Of a stretch of 64,000 nt of DNA, positions 23,101 through 38,000 are shown one piece after another. Below the pieces are notes generated by a model, which saw nothing but the letters and a program-made list of their open reading frames with translations, ran no database searches and was not told the DNA's origin. The stretch lies in contig JBAIZL010000006.1 in assembly GCA_036971475.1 (NCBI GenBank), forward strand, positions 16,037,459 through 16,101,458. Direction: 5' to 3'. This DNA is from Prosapia bicincta. Its lineage: Eukaryota > Arthropoda > Insecta > Hemiptera > Cercopidae. The translations under genes and the position numbers were made by a program. Numbering within the stretch: the first letter of the stretch is position 1; the number at the start of each line of letters is the position of its first letter.

Positions 23101-26100
23101 CACTTGCTTACATTGGATCCCCTACACGGAACTACTGTCTGTCGAGGGCACATACTTACGATCCGTCCAGAATCAATAGATAGATTACAGACCCTCTATT
23201 TGTAGAGTTCACATGCTTACATTGCATCCCCTACACGGAACTACTGTCTGTCGAGGGCACATACTTACGATCCATCCAGAATAAAAAGATAGATTACAGA
23301 CCCTCTATTTGTAGAGTTCACATGCTTACATTGCATCCCCTACACGGAACTACTGTCGGTCGAGGGCACATACTTACGATCCGTCCAAACCACAGGATCA
23401 AAAGATAGATTACAGACCCTCTATTTGTAGAGTTCACATGCTTACATTGCATCCCCTACACGGAACTACTGTCTGTCGAGGGCACATACTTACGATCCAT
23501 CCAGAATAAAAAGATAGATTACAGACCCTCTATTTGTAGAGTTCACATGCTTACATTGCATCCCCTACACGGAACTACTGTCTGTCGAGGGCACATACTT
23601 ACGATCCGTCCAGAATCAATAGATAGATTACAGACCCTCTATTTGTAGAGTTCACATGCTTACATTGCATCCACTACACGGAACTACTGTCTGTCGAGGG
23701 CACATACTTACGATCCGTCCAGAATCAAAAGATAGATTACAGACCCTCTATTTGTAGAGTTCACATGCTTACATTGCATCCCCTACACGGAACTACTGTC
23801 TGTCGAGGGCACATACTTACGATCCGTCCAGAATCAAAAGATAGATTACAGACCCTCTATTTGTAGAGTTCACATGCTTACATTGCATCCCCTACACGGA
23901 ACTACTGTCTGTCGAGGGCACATACTTACGATCCGTCCAGAATCAAAAGATAGATTACAGACCCTCTATTTGTAGAGTTCACATGCTTACATTGCATCCA
24001 CTACACGGAACTACTGTCTGTCGAGGGCACATACTTACGATCCGTCCAGAATCAAAAGATAGATTACAGACCCTCTATTTGTAGAGTTCACATGCTTACA
24101 TTGCATCCCCTACACGGAACTACTGTCTGTCGAGGGCACATACTTACGATCCGTCCAGAATCAATAGATAGATTACAGACCCTCTATTTGTAGAGTTCAC
24201 ATGCTTACATTGCATCCACTACACGGAACTACTGTCTGTCGAGGGCACATACTTACGATCCGTCCAGAATCAATAGATAGATTACAGACCCTCTATTTGT
24301 AGAGTTCACATGCTTACATTGCATCCCCTACACGGAACTACTGTCTGTCGAGGGCACATACTTACGATCCGTCCAGAATCAATAGATAGATTACAGACCC
24401 TCTATTTGTAGAGTTCACATGCTTAAATTGTATCCCCTACACGGAACTACTGTCTGTCGAGGGCACATACTTACGATCCGTCCCATAACCAGAATCAATA
24501 GATAGATTACAGACCCTCTATTTGTAGAGTTCACATGCTTACATTGCATCTACTACACGGAACTACTGTCTGTCAAGGGCACATACTTACGATCCGTTCC
24601 ATAACCAGAATCAATAGATAGATTACAGACCCTCTATTTGTAGAGTTCACATGCTTACATTGCATCCCCTACACGGAACTACTGTCTGTCGAGGGCACAT
24701 ACTTACGATCCGTCCAGAATCAATAGATAGATTACAGACCCTCTATTTGTAGAGTTCACATGCTTACATTGCATCCACTACACGGAACTACTGTCTGTCA
24801 AGGGCACATACTTACGATCCGTCCCATAACTAGAATCAATAGATAGATTACAGACCCTCTATTTGTAGAGTTCACATGCTTACATTGCATCCCCTACACG
24901 GAACTACTGTCTGTCGAGGGCACATACTTACGATCCGTCCAGAATCAATAGATAGATTACAGACCCTCTATTTGTAGAGTTCACATGCTTACATTGCATC
25001 CCCTACACGGAACTACTGTCTGTCGAGGGCACATACTTACGATCCGTCCCATAACCAGAATCAATAGATAGATTACAGACCCTCTATTTGTAGAGTTCAC
25101 ATGCTTACATTGCATCCACTACACGGAACTACTGTCTGTCAAGGGCACATACTTACGATCCGTCCCATAACCAGAATCAATAGATAGATTACAGATCCTC
25201 TATTTGTAGAGTTCACATGCTTACATTGCATCCACTACACGGAACTACTGTCTGTCAAGGGCACATACTTACGATCCGTCCCATAACCAGAATCAATAGA
25301 TAGATTACAGACCCTCTATTTGTAGAGTTCACATGCTTACATTGCATCCCCTACACGGAACTACTGTCTGTCGAGGGCACATACTTACGATCCGTCCAGA
25401 ATCAATAGATAGATTACAGACCCTCTATTTGTAGAGTTCACATGCTTACATTGCATCCCCTACACGGAACTACTGTCTGTCGAGGGCACATACTTACGAT
25501 CCGTCCCATAACCAGAATCAATAGATAGATTACAGACCCTCTATTTGTAGAGTTCACATGCTTACATTGCATCCACTACGCGGAACTACTGTCTGTCGAG
25601 GGCACATACTTACGATCCGTCCAGAATCAATAGATAGATTACAGACCCTCTATTTGTAGAGTTCACATGCTTACATTGCATCCACTACACAGAACTACTG
25701 TCTGTCGAGGGCACATACTTACGATCCGTCCAGAATCAATAGATAGATTACAGACCCTCTATTTGTAGAGGTCACATGCTTACATTGCATCCCCTACACG
25801 GAACTACGGTCTGTCGAGGGCACATACTTACGATCCGTCCAGAATCAATAGATAGATTACAGACCCTCTATTTGTAGAGTTCACATGCTTACATTGCATC
25901 CCCAACACGGAAGTACTGTCTGTCGAGGGCACATACTTACGATCCGTCCAGAATCAATAGATAGATTACAGACCCTCTATTTGTAGAGTTCACATGCTTA
26001 CATTGCATCCACTACACGGAACTACTGTCTGTCGAGGGCACATACTTACGATCCGTCCAGAATCAATAGATAGATTACAGACCCTCTATTTGTAGAGTTC

Positions 26101-29100
26101 ACATGCTTACATTGCATCCCCTACACGGAACTACTGTCTGTCGAGGGCACATACTTACGATCCGTCCAGAATCAATAGATAGATTACAGACCCTCTATTT
26201 GTAGAGTTCACATGCTTACATTGCATCCACTACACGGAACTACTGTCTGTCGAGGGCACATACTTACGATCCATCTAGAATCAATAGATAGATTACAGAC
26301 CCTCTATTTGTAGAGTTCACATGCTTACATTGCATCCACTACACGGAACTACTGTCTGTCGAGGGCACATACTTACGATCCGTCCAGAATCAATAGATAG
26401 ATTACAGACCCTCTATTTGTAGAGTTCACATGCTTACATTGCATCCACTACACGGAACTACTGTCTGTCGAGGGCACATACTTACGATCCGTCCAGAATC
26501 AATAGATAGATTACAGACCCTCTATTTGTAGAGTTCACATGCTTACATTGCATCCCCTACACGGAAGTACTGTCTGTCGAGGGCACATACTTACGATCCG
26601 TCCAGAATCAATAGATAGATTACAGACCCTCTATTTGTAGAGTTCACATGCTTACATTGCATCCACTACACGGAAGTACTGTCTGTCAAGGGCACATACT
26701 TACGATCCGTCCAGAATCAATAGATAGATTACAGACCTTCTATTTGTAGAGTTCACATGCTTACATTGCATCCCCTACACGGAACTACTGTCTGTCGAGG
26801 GCACATACTTACGATCCGTCCAGAATCAATAGATAGATTACAGACCCTCTATTTGTAGAGTTCACATGCTTACATTGCATCCCCTACACGGAAGTACTGT
26901 CTGTCGAGGGCACATACTTACGATCCGTCCAAACCACAGGATCAAACGATAGATTACAGACCCTCTATTTGTAGAGTTCACATGCTTACATTGCATCCCC
27001 TACACGGAACTACTGTCTGTCGAGGGCACATACTTACGATCCGTCCAGAATCAATAGATAGATTACAGACCCTCTATTTGTAGAGTTCACATGCTTACAT
27101 TGCATCCCCTACACGGAAGTACTGTCTGTCGAGGGCACATACTTACGATCCGTCCAAACCACAGGATCAAACGATAGATTACAGACCCTCTATTTGTAGA
27201 GTTCACATGCTTACATTGCATCCACTACACGGAACTACTGTCTGTCGAGGGCACATACTTACGATCCGTCCAAACCACAGAATCAATAGATAGATTACAG
27301 ATCCTCTATTTGTAGAGTTCACATGCTTACATTGCATCCACTACACGGAACTACTGTCTGTCAAGGGCACATACTTACGATCCGTCCCATAACCAGAATC
27401 AATAGATAGATTACAGACCCTCTATTTGTAGAGTTCACATGCTTACATTGCATCCCCTACACGGAACTACTGTCTGTCGAGGGCACATACTTACGATCCG
27501 TCCAGAATCAATAGATAGATTACAGACCCTCTATTTGTAGAGTTCACATGCTTACATTGCATCCCCTACACGGAACTACTGTCTGTCGAGGGCACATACT
27601 TACGATCCGTCCCATAACCAGAATCAATAGATAGATTACAGACCCTCTATTTGTAGAGTTCACATGCTTACATTGCATCCACTACGCGGAACTACTGTCT
27701 GTCGAGGGCACATACTTACGATCCGTCCAGAATCAATAGATAGATTACAGACCCTCTATTTGTAGAGTTCACATGCTTACATTGCATCCACTACACAGAA
27801 CTACTGTCTGTCGAGGGCACATACTTACGATCCGTCCAGAATCAATAGATAGATTACAGACCCTCTATTTGTAGAGGTCACATGCTTACATTGCATCCCC
27901 TACACGGAACTACGGTCTGTCGAGGGCACATACTTACGATCCGTCCAGAATCAATAGATAGATTACAGACCCTCTATTTGTAGAGTTCACATGCTTACAT
28001 TGCATCCCCAACACGGAAGTACTGTCTGTCGAGGGCACATACTTACGATCCGTCCAGAATCAATAGATAGATTACAGACCCTCTATTTGTAGAGTTCACA
28101 TGCTTACATTGCATCCACTACACGGAACTACTGTCTGTCGAGGGCACATACTTACGATCCGTCCAGAATCAATAGATAGATTACAGACCCTCTATTTGTA
28201 GAGTTCACATGCTTACATTGCATCCCCTACACGGAACTACTGTCTGTCGAGGGCACATACTTACGATCCGTCCAGAATCAATAGATAGATTACAGACCCT
28301 CTATTTGTAGAGTTCACATGCTTACATTGCATCCACTACACGGAACTACTGTCTGTCGAGGGCACATACTTACGATCCATCTAGAATCAATAGATAGATT
28401 ACAGACCCTCTATTTGTAGAGTTCACATGCTTACATTGCATCCACTACACGGAACTACTGTCTGTCGAGGGCACATACTTACGATCCGTCCAGAATCAAT
28501 AGATAGATTACAGACCCTCTATTTGTAGAGTTCACATGCTTACATTGCATCCACTACACGGAACTACTGTCTGTCGAGGGCACATACTTACGATCCGTCC
28601 AGAATCAATAGATAGATTACAGACCCTCTATTTGTAGAGTTCACATGCTTACATTGCATCCCCTACACGGAAGTACTGTCTGTCGAGGGCACATACTTAC
28701 GATCCGTCCAGAATCAATAGATAGATTACAGACCCTCTATTTGTAGAGTTCACATGCTTACATTGCATCCACTACACGGAAGTACTGTCTGTCAAGGGCA
28801 CATACTTACGATCCGTCCAGAATCAATAGATAGATTACAGACCTTCTATTTGTAGAGTTCACATGCTTACATTGCATCCCCTACACGGAACTACTGTCTG
28901 TCGAGGGCACATACTTACGATCCGTCCAGAATCAATAGATAGATTACAGACCCTCTATTTGTAGAGTTCACATGCTTACATTGCATCCCCTACACGGAAG
29001 TACTGTCTGTCGAGGGCACATACTTACGATCCGTCCAAACCACAGGATCAAACGATAGATTACAGACCCTCTATTTGTAGAGTTCACATGCTTACATTGC

Positions 29101-32100
29101 ATCCCCTACACGGAACTACTGTCTGTCGAGGGCACATACTTACGATCCGTCCAGAATCAATAGATAGATTACAGACCCTCTATTTGTAGAGTTCACATGC
29201 TTACATTGCATCCCCTACACGGAAGTACTGTCTGTCGAGGGCACATACTTACGATCCGTCCAAACCACAGGATCAAACGATAGATTACAGACCCTCTATT
29301 TGTAGAGTTCACATGCTTACATTGCATCCACTACACGGAACTACTGTCTGTCGAGGGCACATACTTACGATCCGTCCAAACCACAGAATCAAAAGATAGA
29401 TTACAGACCCTTTATTTGTAGAGTTCACATGCTTACAATCCATCCACTACACGGAACTACTGTCTGTCGAGGGCACATACTTACGATCCGTCCAGAATCA
29501 AAAGATAGATTACAGACCCTCTATTTGTAGAGTTCACTTGCTTACATTGGATCCCCTACACGGAACTACTGTCTGTCGAGGGCACATACTTACGATCCGT
29601 CCAGAATCAATAGATAGATTACAGACCCTCTATTTGTAGAGTTCACATGCTTACATTGCATCCCCTACACGGAACTACTGTCTGTCGAGGGCACATACTT
29701 ACGATCCATCCAGAATAAAAAGATAGATTACAGACCCTCTATTTGTAGAGTTCACATGCTTACATTGCATCCCCTACACGGAACTACTGTCGGTCGAGGG
29801 CACATACTTACGATCCGTCCAAACCACAGGATCAAAAGATAGATTACAGACCCTCTATTTGTAGAGTTCACATGCTTACATTGCATCCCCTACACGGAAC
29901 TACTGTCTGTCGAGGGCACATACTTACGATCCATCCAGAATAAAAAGATAGATTACAGACCCTCTATTTGTAGAGTTCACATGCTTACATTGCATCCCCT
30001 ACACGGAACTACTGTCTGTCGAGGGCACATACTTACGATCCGTCCAGAATCAATAGATAGATTACAGACCCTCTATTTGTAGAGTTCACATGCTTACATT
30101 GCATCCACTACACGGAACTACTGTCTGTCGAGGGCACATACTTACGATCCGTCCAGAATCAAAAGATAGATTACAGTACCTCTATTTGTAGAGTTCACAT
30201 GCTTACATTGCATCCAATACACGGAACTACTGTCTGTCGAGGGCACATACTTACGATCCGTCCAGAATCAATAGATAGATTACAGACCCTCTATTTGTAG
30301 AGTTCACATGCTTACATTGCATCCCCTACACGGAAGTACTGTCTGTCGAGGGCACATACTTACGATCCGTCCAGAATCAATAGATAGATTACAGACCCTC
30401 TATTTGTAGAGTTCACATGCTTACATTGCATCCCCTACACGGAAGTACTGTCTGTCGAGGGCACATACTTACGATCCGTCCAGAATCAATAGATAGATTA
30501 CAGACCCTCTATTTGTAGAGTTCACATGCTTAAATTGCATCCCCTACACGGAACTACTGTCTGTCGAGGGCACATACTTACGATCCGTCCAGAATCAATA
30601 GATAGATTACAGACCCTCTATTTGTAGAGTTCACATGCTTACATTGCATCCACTACACGGAACTACTGTCTGTCGAGGGCACATACTTACGGTCCGTCCA
30701 GAATCAATAGATAGATTACAGACCCTCTATTTGTAGAGTTCACATGCTTACATTGCATCCCCTACACGGAACTACTGTCTGTCGAGGGCACATACTTACG
30801 ATCCGTCCCATAACCAGAATCAATAGATAGATTACAGACCCTCTATTTGTAGAGTTCACATGCTTACATTGCATCTACTACACGGAACTACTGTCTGTCA
30901 AGGGCACATACTTACGATCCGTTCCATAACCAGAATCAATAGATAGATTACAGACCCTCTATTTGTAGAGTTCACATGCTTACATTGCATCCCCTACACG
31001 GAACTACTGTCTGTCGAGGGCACATACTTACGATCCGTCCAGAATCAATAGATAGATTACAGACCCTCTATTTGTAGAGTTCACATGCTTACATTGCATC
31101 CACTACACGGAACTACTGTCTGTCAAGGGCACATACTTACGATCCGTCCCATAACTAGAATCAATAGATAGATTACAGACCCTCTATTTGTAGAGTTCAC
31201 ATGCTTACATTGCATCCCCTACACGGAACTACTGTCTGTCGAGGGCACATACTTACGATCCGTCCAGAATCAATAGATAGATTACAGACCCTCTATTTGT
31301 AGAGTTCACATGCTTACATTGCATCCCCTACACGGAACTACTGTCTGTCGAGGGCACATACTTACGATCCGTCCCATAACCAGAATCAATAGATAGATTA
31401 CAGACCCTCTATTTGTAGAGTTCACATGCTTACATTGCATCCACTACACGGAACTACTGTCTGTCAAGGGCACATACTTACGATCCGTCCCATAACCAGA
31501 ATCAATAGATAGATTACAGATCCTCTATTTGTAGAGTTCACATGCTTACATTGCATCCACTACACGGAACTACTGTCTGTCAAGGGCACATACTTACGAT
31601 CCGTCCCATAACCAGAATCAATAGATAGATTACAGACCCTCTATTTGTAGAGTTCACATGCTTACATTGCATCCCCTACACGGAACTACTGTCTGTCGAG
31701 GGCACATACTTACGATCCGTCCAGAATCAATAGATAGATTACAGACCCTCTATTTGTAGAGTTCACATGCTTACATTGCATCCCCTACACGGAACTACTG
31801 TCTGTCGAGGGCACATACTTACGATCCGTCCCATAACCAGAATCAATAGATAGATTACAGACCCTCTATTTGTAGAGTTCACATGCTTACATTGCATCCA
31901 CTACGCGGAACTACTGTCTGTCGAGGGCACATACTTACGATCCGTCCAGAATCAATAGATAGATTACAGACCCTCTATTTGTAGAGTTCACATGCTTAAA
32001 TTGCATCCACTACACAGAACTACTGTCTGTCGAGGGCACATACTTACGATCCGTCCAGAATCAATAGATAGATTACAGACCCTCTATTTGTAGAGGTCAC

Positions 32101-34700
32101 ATGCTTACATTGCATCCCCTACACGGAACTACGGTCTGTCGAGGGCACATACTTACGATCCGTCCAGAATCAATAGATAGATTACAGACCCTCTATTTGT
32201 AGAGTTCACATGCTTACATTGCATCCCCAACACGGAAGTACTGTCTGTCGAGGGCACATACTTACGATCCGTCCAGAATCAATAGATAGATTACAGACCC
32301 TCTATTTGTAGAGTTCACATGCTTACATTGCATCCACTACACGGAACTACTGTCTGTCGAGGGCACATACTTACGATCCGTCCAGAATCAATAGATAGAT
32401 TACAGACCCTCTATTTGTAGAGTTCACATGCTTACATTGCATCCCCTACACGGAACTACTGTCTGTCGAGGGCACATACTTACGATCCGTCCAGAATCAA
32501 TAGATAGATTACAGACCCTCTATTTGTAGAGTTCACATGCTTACATTGCATCCACTACACGGAACTACTGTCTGTCGAGGGCACATACTTACGATCCATC
32601 TAGAATCAATAGATAGATTACAGACCCTCTATTTGTAGAGTTCACATGCTTACATTGCATCCACTACACGGAACTACTGTCTGTCGAGGGCACATACTTA
32701 CGATCCGTCCAGAATCAATAGATAGATTACAGACCCTCTATTTGTAGAGTTCACATGCTTACATTGCATCCACTACACGGAACTACTGTCTGTCGAGGGC
32801 ACATACTTACGATCCGTCCAGAATCAATAGATAGATTACAGACCCTCTATTTGTAGAGTTCACATGCTTACATTGCATCCCCTACACGGAAGTACTGTCT
32901 GTCGAGGGCACATACTTACGATCCGTCCAGAATCAATAGATAGATTACAGACCCTCTATTTGTAGAGTTCACATGCTTACATTGCATCCACTACACGGAA
33001 GTACTGTCTGTCAAGGGCACATACTTACGATCCGTCCAGAATCAATAGATAGATTACAGACCTTCTATTTGTAGAGTTCACATGCTTACATTGCATCCCC
33101 TACACGGAACTACTGTCTGTCGAGGGCACATACTTACGATCCGTCCAGAATCAATAGATAGATTACAGACCCTCTATTTGTAGAGTTCACATGCTTACAT
33201 TACATCCCATACAAGGAAGTACTTTCTGTCGAGTGCACATACTTACGATCCGTCCAAACCACAGAATCAAAAGATAGATTACAGACCCTCTATTTGTAGA
33301 GTTCACATGCTTACATTGCATCCCCTACACGGAAGTACTGTCTGTCGAGGGCACATACTTACGATCCGTCCAAACCACAGGATCAAACGATAGATTACAG
33401 ACCCTCTATTTGTAGAGTTCACATGCTTACATTGCATCCACTACACGGAACTACTGTCTGTCGAGGGCACATACTTACGATCCGTCCAAACCACAGAATC
33501 AAAAGATAGATTACAGACCCTTTATTTGTAGAGTTCACATGCTTACAATCCATCCACTACACGGAACTACTGTCTGTCGAGGGCACATACTTACGATCCG
33601 TCCAGAATCAAAAGATAGATTACAGACCCTCTATTTGTAGAGTTCACTTGCTTACATTGGATCCCCTACACGGAACTACTGTCTGTCGAGGGCACATACT
33701 TACGATCCGTCCAGAATCAATAGATAGATTACAGACCCTCTATTTGTAGAGTTCACATGCTTACATTGCATCCCCTACACGGAACTACTGTCTGTCGAGG
33801 GCACATACTTACGATCCATCCAGAATAAAAAGATAGATTACAGACCCTCTATTTGTAGAGTTCACATGCTTACATTGCATCCCCTACACGGAACTACTGT
33901 CGGTCGAGGGCACATACTTACGATCCGTCCAAACCACAGGATCAAAAGATAGATTACAGACCCTCTATTTGTAGAGTTCACATGCTTACATTGCATCCCC
34001 TACACGGAACTACTGTCTGTCGAGGGCACATACTTACGATCCATCCAGAATAAAAAGATAGATTACAGACCCTCTATTTGTAGAGTTCACATGCTTACAT
34101 TGCATCCCCTACACGGAACTACTGTCTGTCGAGGGCACATACTTACGATCCGTCCAGAATCAATAGATAGATTACAGACCCTCTATTTGTAGAGTTCACA
34201 TGCTTACATTGCATCCACTACACGGAACTACTGTCTGTCGAGGGCACATACTTACGATCCGTCCAGAATCAAAAGATAGATTACAGACCCTCTATTTGTA
34301 GAGTTCACATGCTTACATTGCATCCCCTACACGGAACTACTGTCTGTCGAGGGCACATACTTACGATCCGTCCAGAATCAAAAGATAGATTACAGACCCT
34401 CTATTTGTAGAGTTCACATGCTTACATTGCATCCCCTACACGGAACTACTGTCTGTCGAGGGCACATACTTACGATCCGTCCAGAATCAAAAGATAGATT
34501 ACAGACCCTCTATTTGTAGAGTTCACATGCTTACATTGCATCCACTACACGGAACTACTGTCTGTCGAGGGCACATACTTACGATCCGTCCAGAATCAAA
34601 AGATAGATTACAGACCCTCTATTTGTAGAGTTCACATGCTTACATTGCATCCCCTACACGGAACTACTGTCTGTCGAGGGCACATACTTACGATCCGTCC
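20150..34700 (+). repeat. Mosaic of higher-order copies at 4219, 2106, 6325 and 10544 bp spacing
   Basis: A block rich in CATAACC-type long units recurs four times. The private marker TAGAGGTCACATG, followed by CTACGGTCTGTCG, falls at 21547, 25766, 27872 and 32091. About 20150-22655 matches 24370-26874 (4219 bp, 38 units, 11 long). About 25180-27200 matches 27286-29390 (2106 bp, 19 units, 5 long). About 20250-24160 matches 30790-34704 (10544 bp), checked at the ATTACATCCCATACAAGG unit (22657/33201), the CTTTATTTG unit (22978/33522) and GAATAAAAAG (23281/33825). So the fourth block was copied from the first, while the third came from the second. Confidence 0.85.
27188..27303 (+). repeat. Chimeric satellite unit at a block-duplication breakpoint
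   Basis: The left part belongs to the lineage seen at about 22870-22960, with CCACTACACGG and an AAACCAC insert at 27272-27278. The right part, AATCAATAGATAG then ATTACAGATCC, belongs to the CATAACC lineage seen at about 25170-25200. Elsewhere an AAACCAC unit in this context is followed by AATCAAAAG and CCCTTTATTTG. The switch lies in the shared CAGAATCAA near 27278-27287. It marks the left end of the 2106-bp copy. Confidence 0.8.
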
Positions 34701-35044
34701 AAACCACAGAATCAAAAGATAGATTACAGACCCTTTATTTGTAGAGTTCACATGCTTACAATCCATCCACTACACGGAACTACTGTCTGTCGAGGGCACA
34801 TACTTACGATCCGTCCAGAATCAAAAGATAGATTACAGACCCTCTATTTGTAGAGTTCACTTGCTTACATTGGATCCCCTACACGGAACTACTGTCTGTC
34901 GAGGGCACATACTTACGATCCGTCCAGAATCAATAGATAGATTACAGACCCTCTATTTGTAGAGTTCACTTGCTTACATTGCATCCACTACACGGAACTA
35001 CTGTCTGTCGAGGGCACATACTTACGATCCATCCAGAATAAAAA

Positions 35045-38000
35045 GATAGATTACAGACCCTCTATTTGTAGAGTTCACATGCTTACATTGCATCCCCTAC
35101 ACGGAACTACTGTCTGTCGAGGGCACATACTTACGATCCGTCCAGAATCAAAAGATAGATTACAGACCCTCTATTTGTAGAGTTCACATGCTTACATTGC
35201 ATCCCCTACACGGAACTACTGTCTGTCGAGGGCACATACTTACGATCCGTCCAGAATCAATAGATAGATTACAGACCCTCTATTTGTAGAGTTCACATGC
35301 TTACATTGCATCCACTACACGGAACTACTGTCTGTCGAGGGCACATACTTACGATCCGTCCAGAATCAACAGATAGATTACAGACCCTCTATTTGTAGAG
35401 TTCACATGCTTACATTGCATCCCCTACACGGAACTACTGTCTGTCGAGGGCACATACTTACGATCCGTCCAGAATCAATAGATAGATTACAGACCCTCTA
35501 TTTGTAGAGTTCACATGCTTACATTGCATCCCCTACACGGAACTACTGTCTGTCGAGGGCACATACTTACGATCCGTCCAGAATCAATAGATAGATTACA
35601 GACCCTCTATTTGTAGAGTTCACATGCTTACATTGCATCCCCTACACGGAACTACTGTCGGTCGAGGGCACATACTTACGATCCGTCCAGAATCAATAGA
35701 TAGATTACAGACCCTCTATTTGTAGAGTTCACATGCTTACATTGCATCCCCTACACGGAACTACTGTCTGTCGAGGGCACATACTTACGATCCGTCCAGA
35801 ATCAATAGATAGATTACAGACCCTCTATTTGTAGAGTTCACATGCTTACATTGCATCCCCTACACGGAACTACTGTCTGTCGAGGGCACATACTTACGAT
35901 CCGTCCAGAAACAATAGATAGATTACAGACCCTCTATTTGTAGAGTTCACATGCTTACATTGCATCCACTACACGGAACTACTGTCTGTCGAGGGCACAT
36001 ACTTACGGTCCGTCCAGAATCAATAGATAGATTACAGACCCTCTATTTGTAGAGTTCACATGCTTACATTGCATCCCCTACACGGAACTACTGTCTGGCG
36101 AGGGCACATACTTACGATCCGTCCAGAATCAATAGATAGATTACAGAACCTCTATTTGTAGAGTTCACATGCTTACATTGCATCCACTACAAGGAACTAC
36201 TGTCTGGCGAGGGCACATACTTACGATCCGTCCTGAATCAATAGATAGATTACAGACCCTCTATTTGTAGAGTTCACATGCTTACATTGCATCCACTACA
36301 CGGAACTACTGTCTGTCGAGGGCACATACTTACGATCCGTCCAGAATCAAAAGATAGATTACAGACCCTCTATTTGTAGAGTTCACATGCTTACATTGCA
36401 TCCCCTACACGGAACTACTGTCTGGCGAGGGCACATACTTACGATCCGTCCAGAATCAATAGATAGATTACAGAACCTCTATTTGTAGAGTTCACATGCT
36501 TACATTGCATCCACTACAAGGAACTACTGTCTGGCGAGGGCACATACTTACGATCCGTCCTGAATCAATAGATAGATTACAGACCCTCTATTTGTAGAGT
36601 TCACATGCTTACATTGCATCCACTACACGGAACTACTGTCTGTCGAGGGCACATACTTACGATCCGTCCAGAATCAAAAGATAGATTACAGACCCTCTAT
36701 TTGTAGAGTTCACATGCTTACATTGCATCCCCTACACGGAACTACTGTCTGTCGAGGGCACATACTTACGATCCGTCCCATAACCAGAATCAATAGATAG
36801 ATTACAGACCCTCTATTTGTAGAGTTCACATGCTTACATTGCATCCACTACACGGAACTACTGTCTGTCGAGGGCACATACTTACGATCCGTCCAGAATC
36901 AAAAGATAGATTACAGACCCTCTACTTGTAGAGTTCACATGCTTACATTGCATCCCCTACACGGAACTACTGTCTGTCGAGGGCACATACTTACGATCCG
37001 TCCAGAATCAAAAGATAGATTACAGACCCTCTATTTGTAGAGTTCACATGCTTACATTGCATCCCCTACACGGAACTACTGTCTGTCGAGGGCACATACT
37101 TACGATCCGTCCAGAATCAAAAGATAGATTACAGACCCTCTATTTGTAGAGTTCACATGCTTACATTGCATCCACTACACGGAACTACTGTCTGTCGAGG
37201 GCACATACTTACGATCCGTCCAGAATCAAAAGATAGATTACAGACCCTCTATTTGTAGAGTTCACATGCTTACATTGCATCCCCTACACGGAACTACTGT
37301 CTGTCGAGGGCACATACTTACGATCCGTCCAGAATCAAAAGATAGATTACAGACCCTCTATTTGTAGAGTTCACATGCTTACATTGCATCCCCTACACGG
37401 AACTACTGTCTGTCGAGGGCACATACTTACGATCCGTCCAGAATCAATAGATAGATTACAGACCCTCTATTTGTAGAGTACACATGCTTACATTGCATCC
37501 ACTACACGGAACTACTGTCTGTCGAGGGCACATACTTACGATCCGTCCAGAATCAAAAGATAGATTACAGACCCTCTATTTGTAGAGTTCACATGCTTAC
37601 ATTGCATCCCCTACACGGAACTACTGTCTGTCGAGGGCACATACTTACGATCCGTCCAGAATCAAAAGATAGATTACAGACCCTCTATTTGTAGAGTTCA
37701 CATGCTTACATTGCATCCCCTACACGGAACTACTGTCTGTCGAGGGCACATACTTACGATCCGTCCAGAATCAATAGATAGATTACAGACCCTCTATTTG
37801 TAGAGTTCACATGCTTACATTGCATCCACTACACGGAACTACTGTCTGTCGAGGGCACATACTTACGATCCGTCCAGAATCAACAGATAGATTACAGACC
37901 CTCTATTTGTAGAGTTCACATGCTTACATTGCATCCCCTACACGGAACTACTGTCTGTCGAGGGCACATACTTACGATCCGTCCAGAATCAATAGATAGA

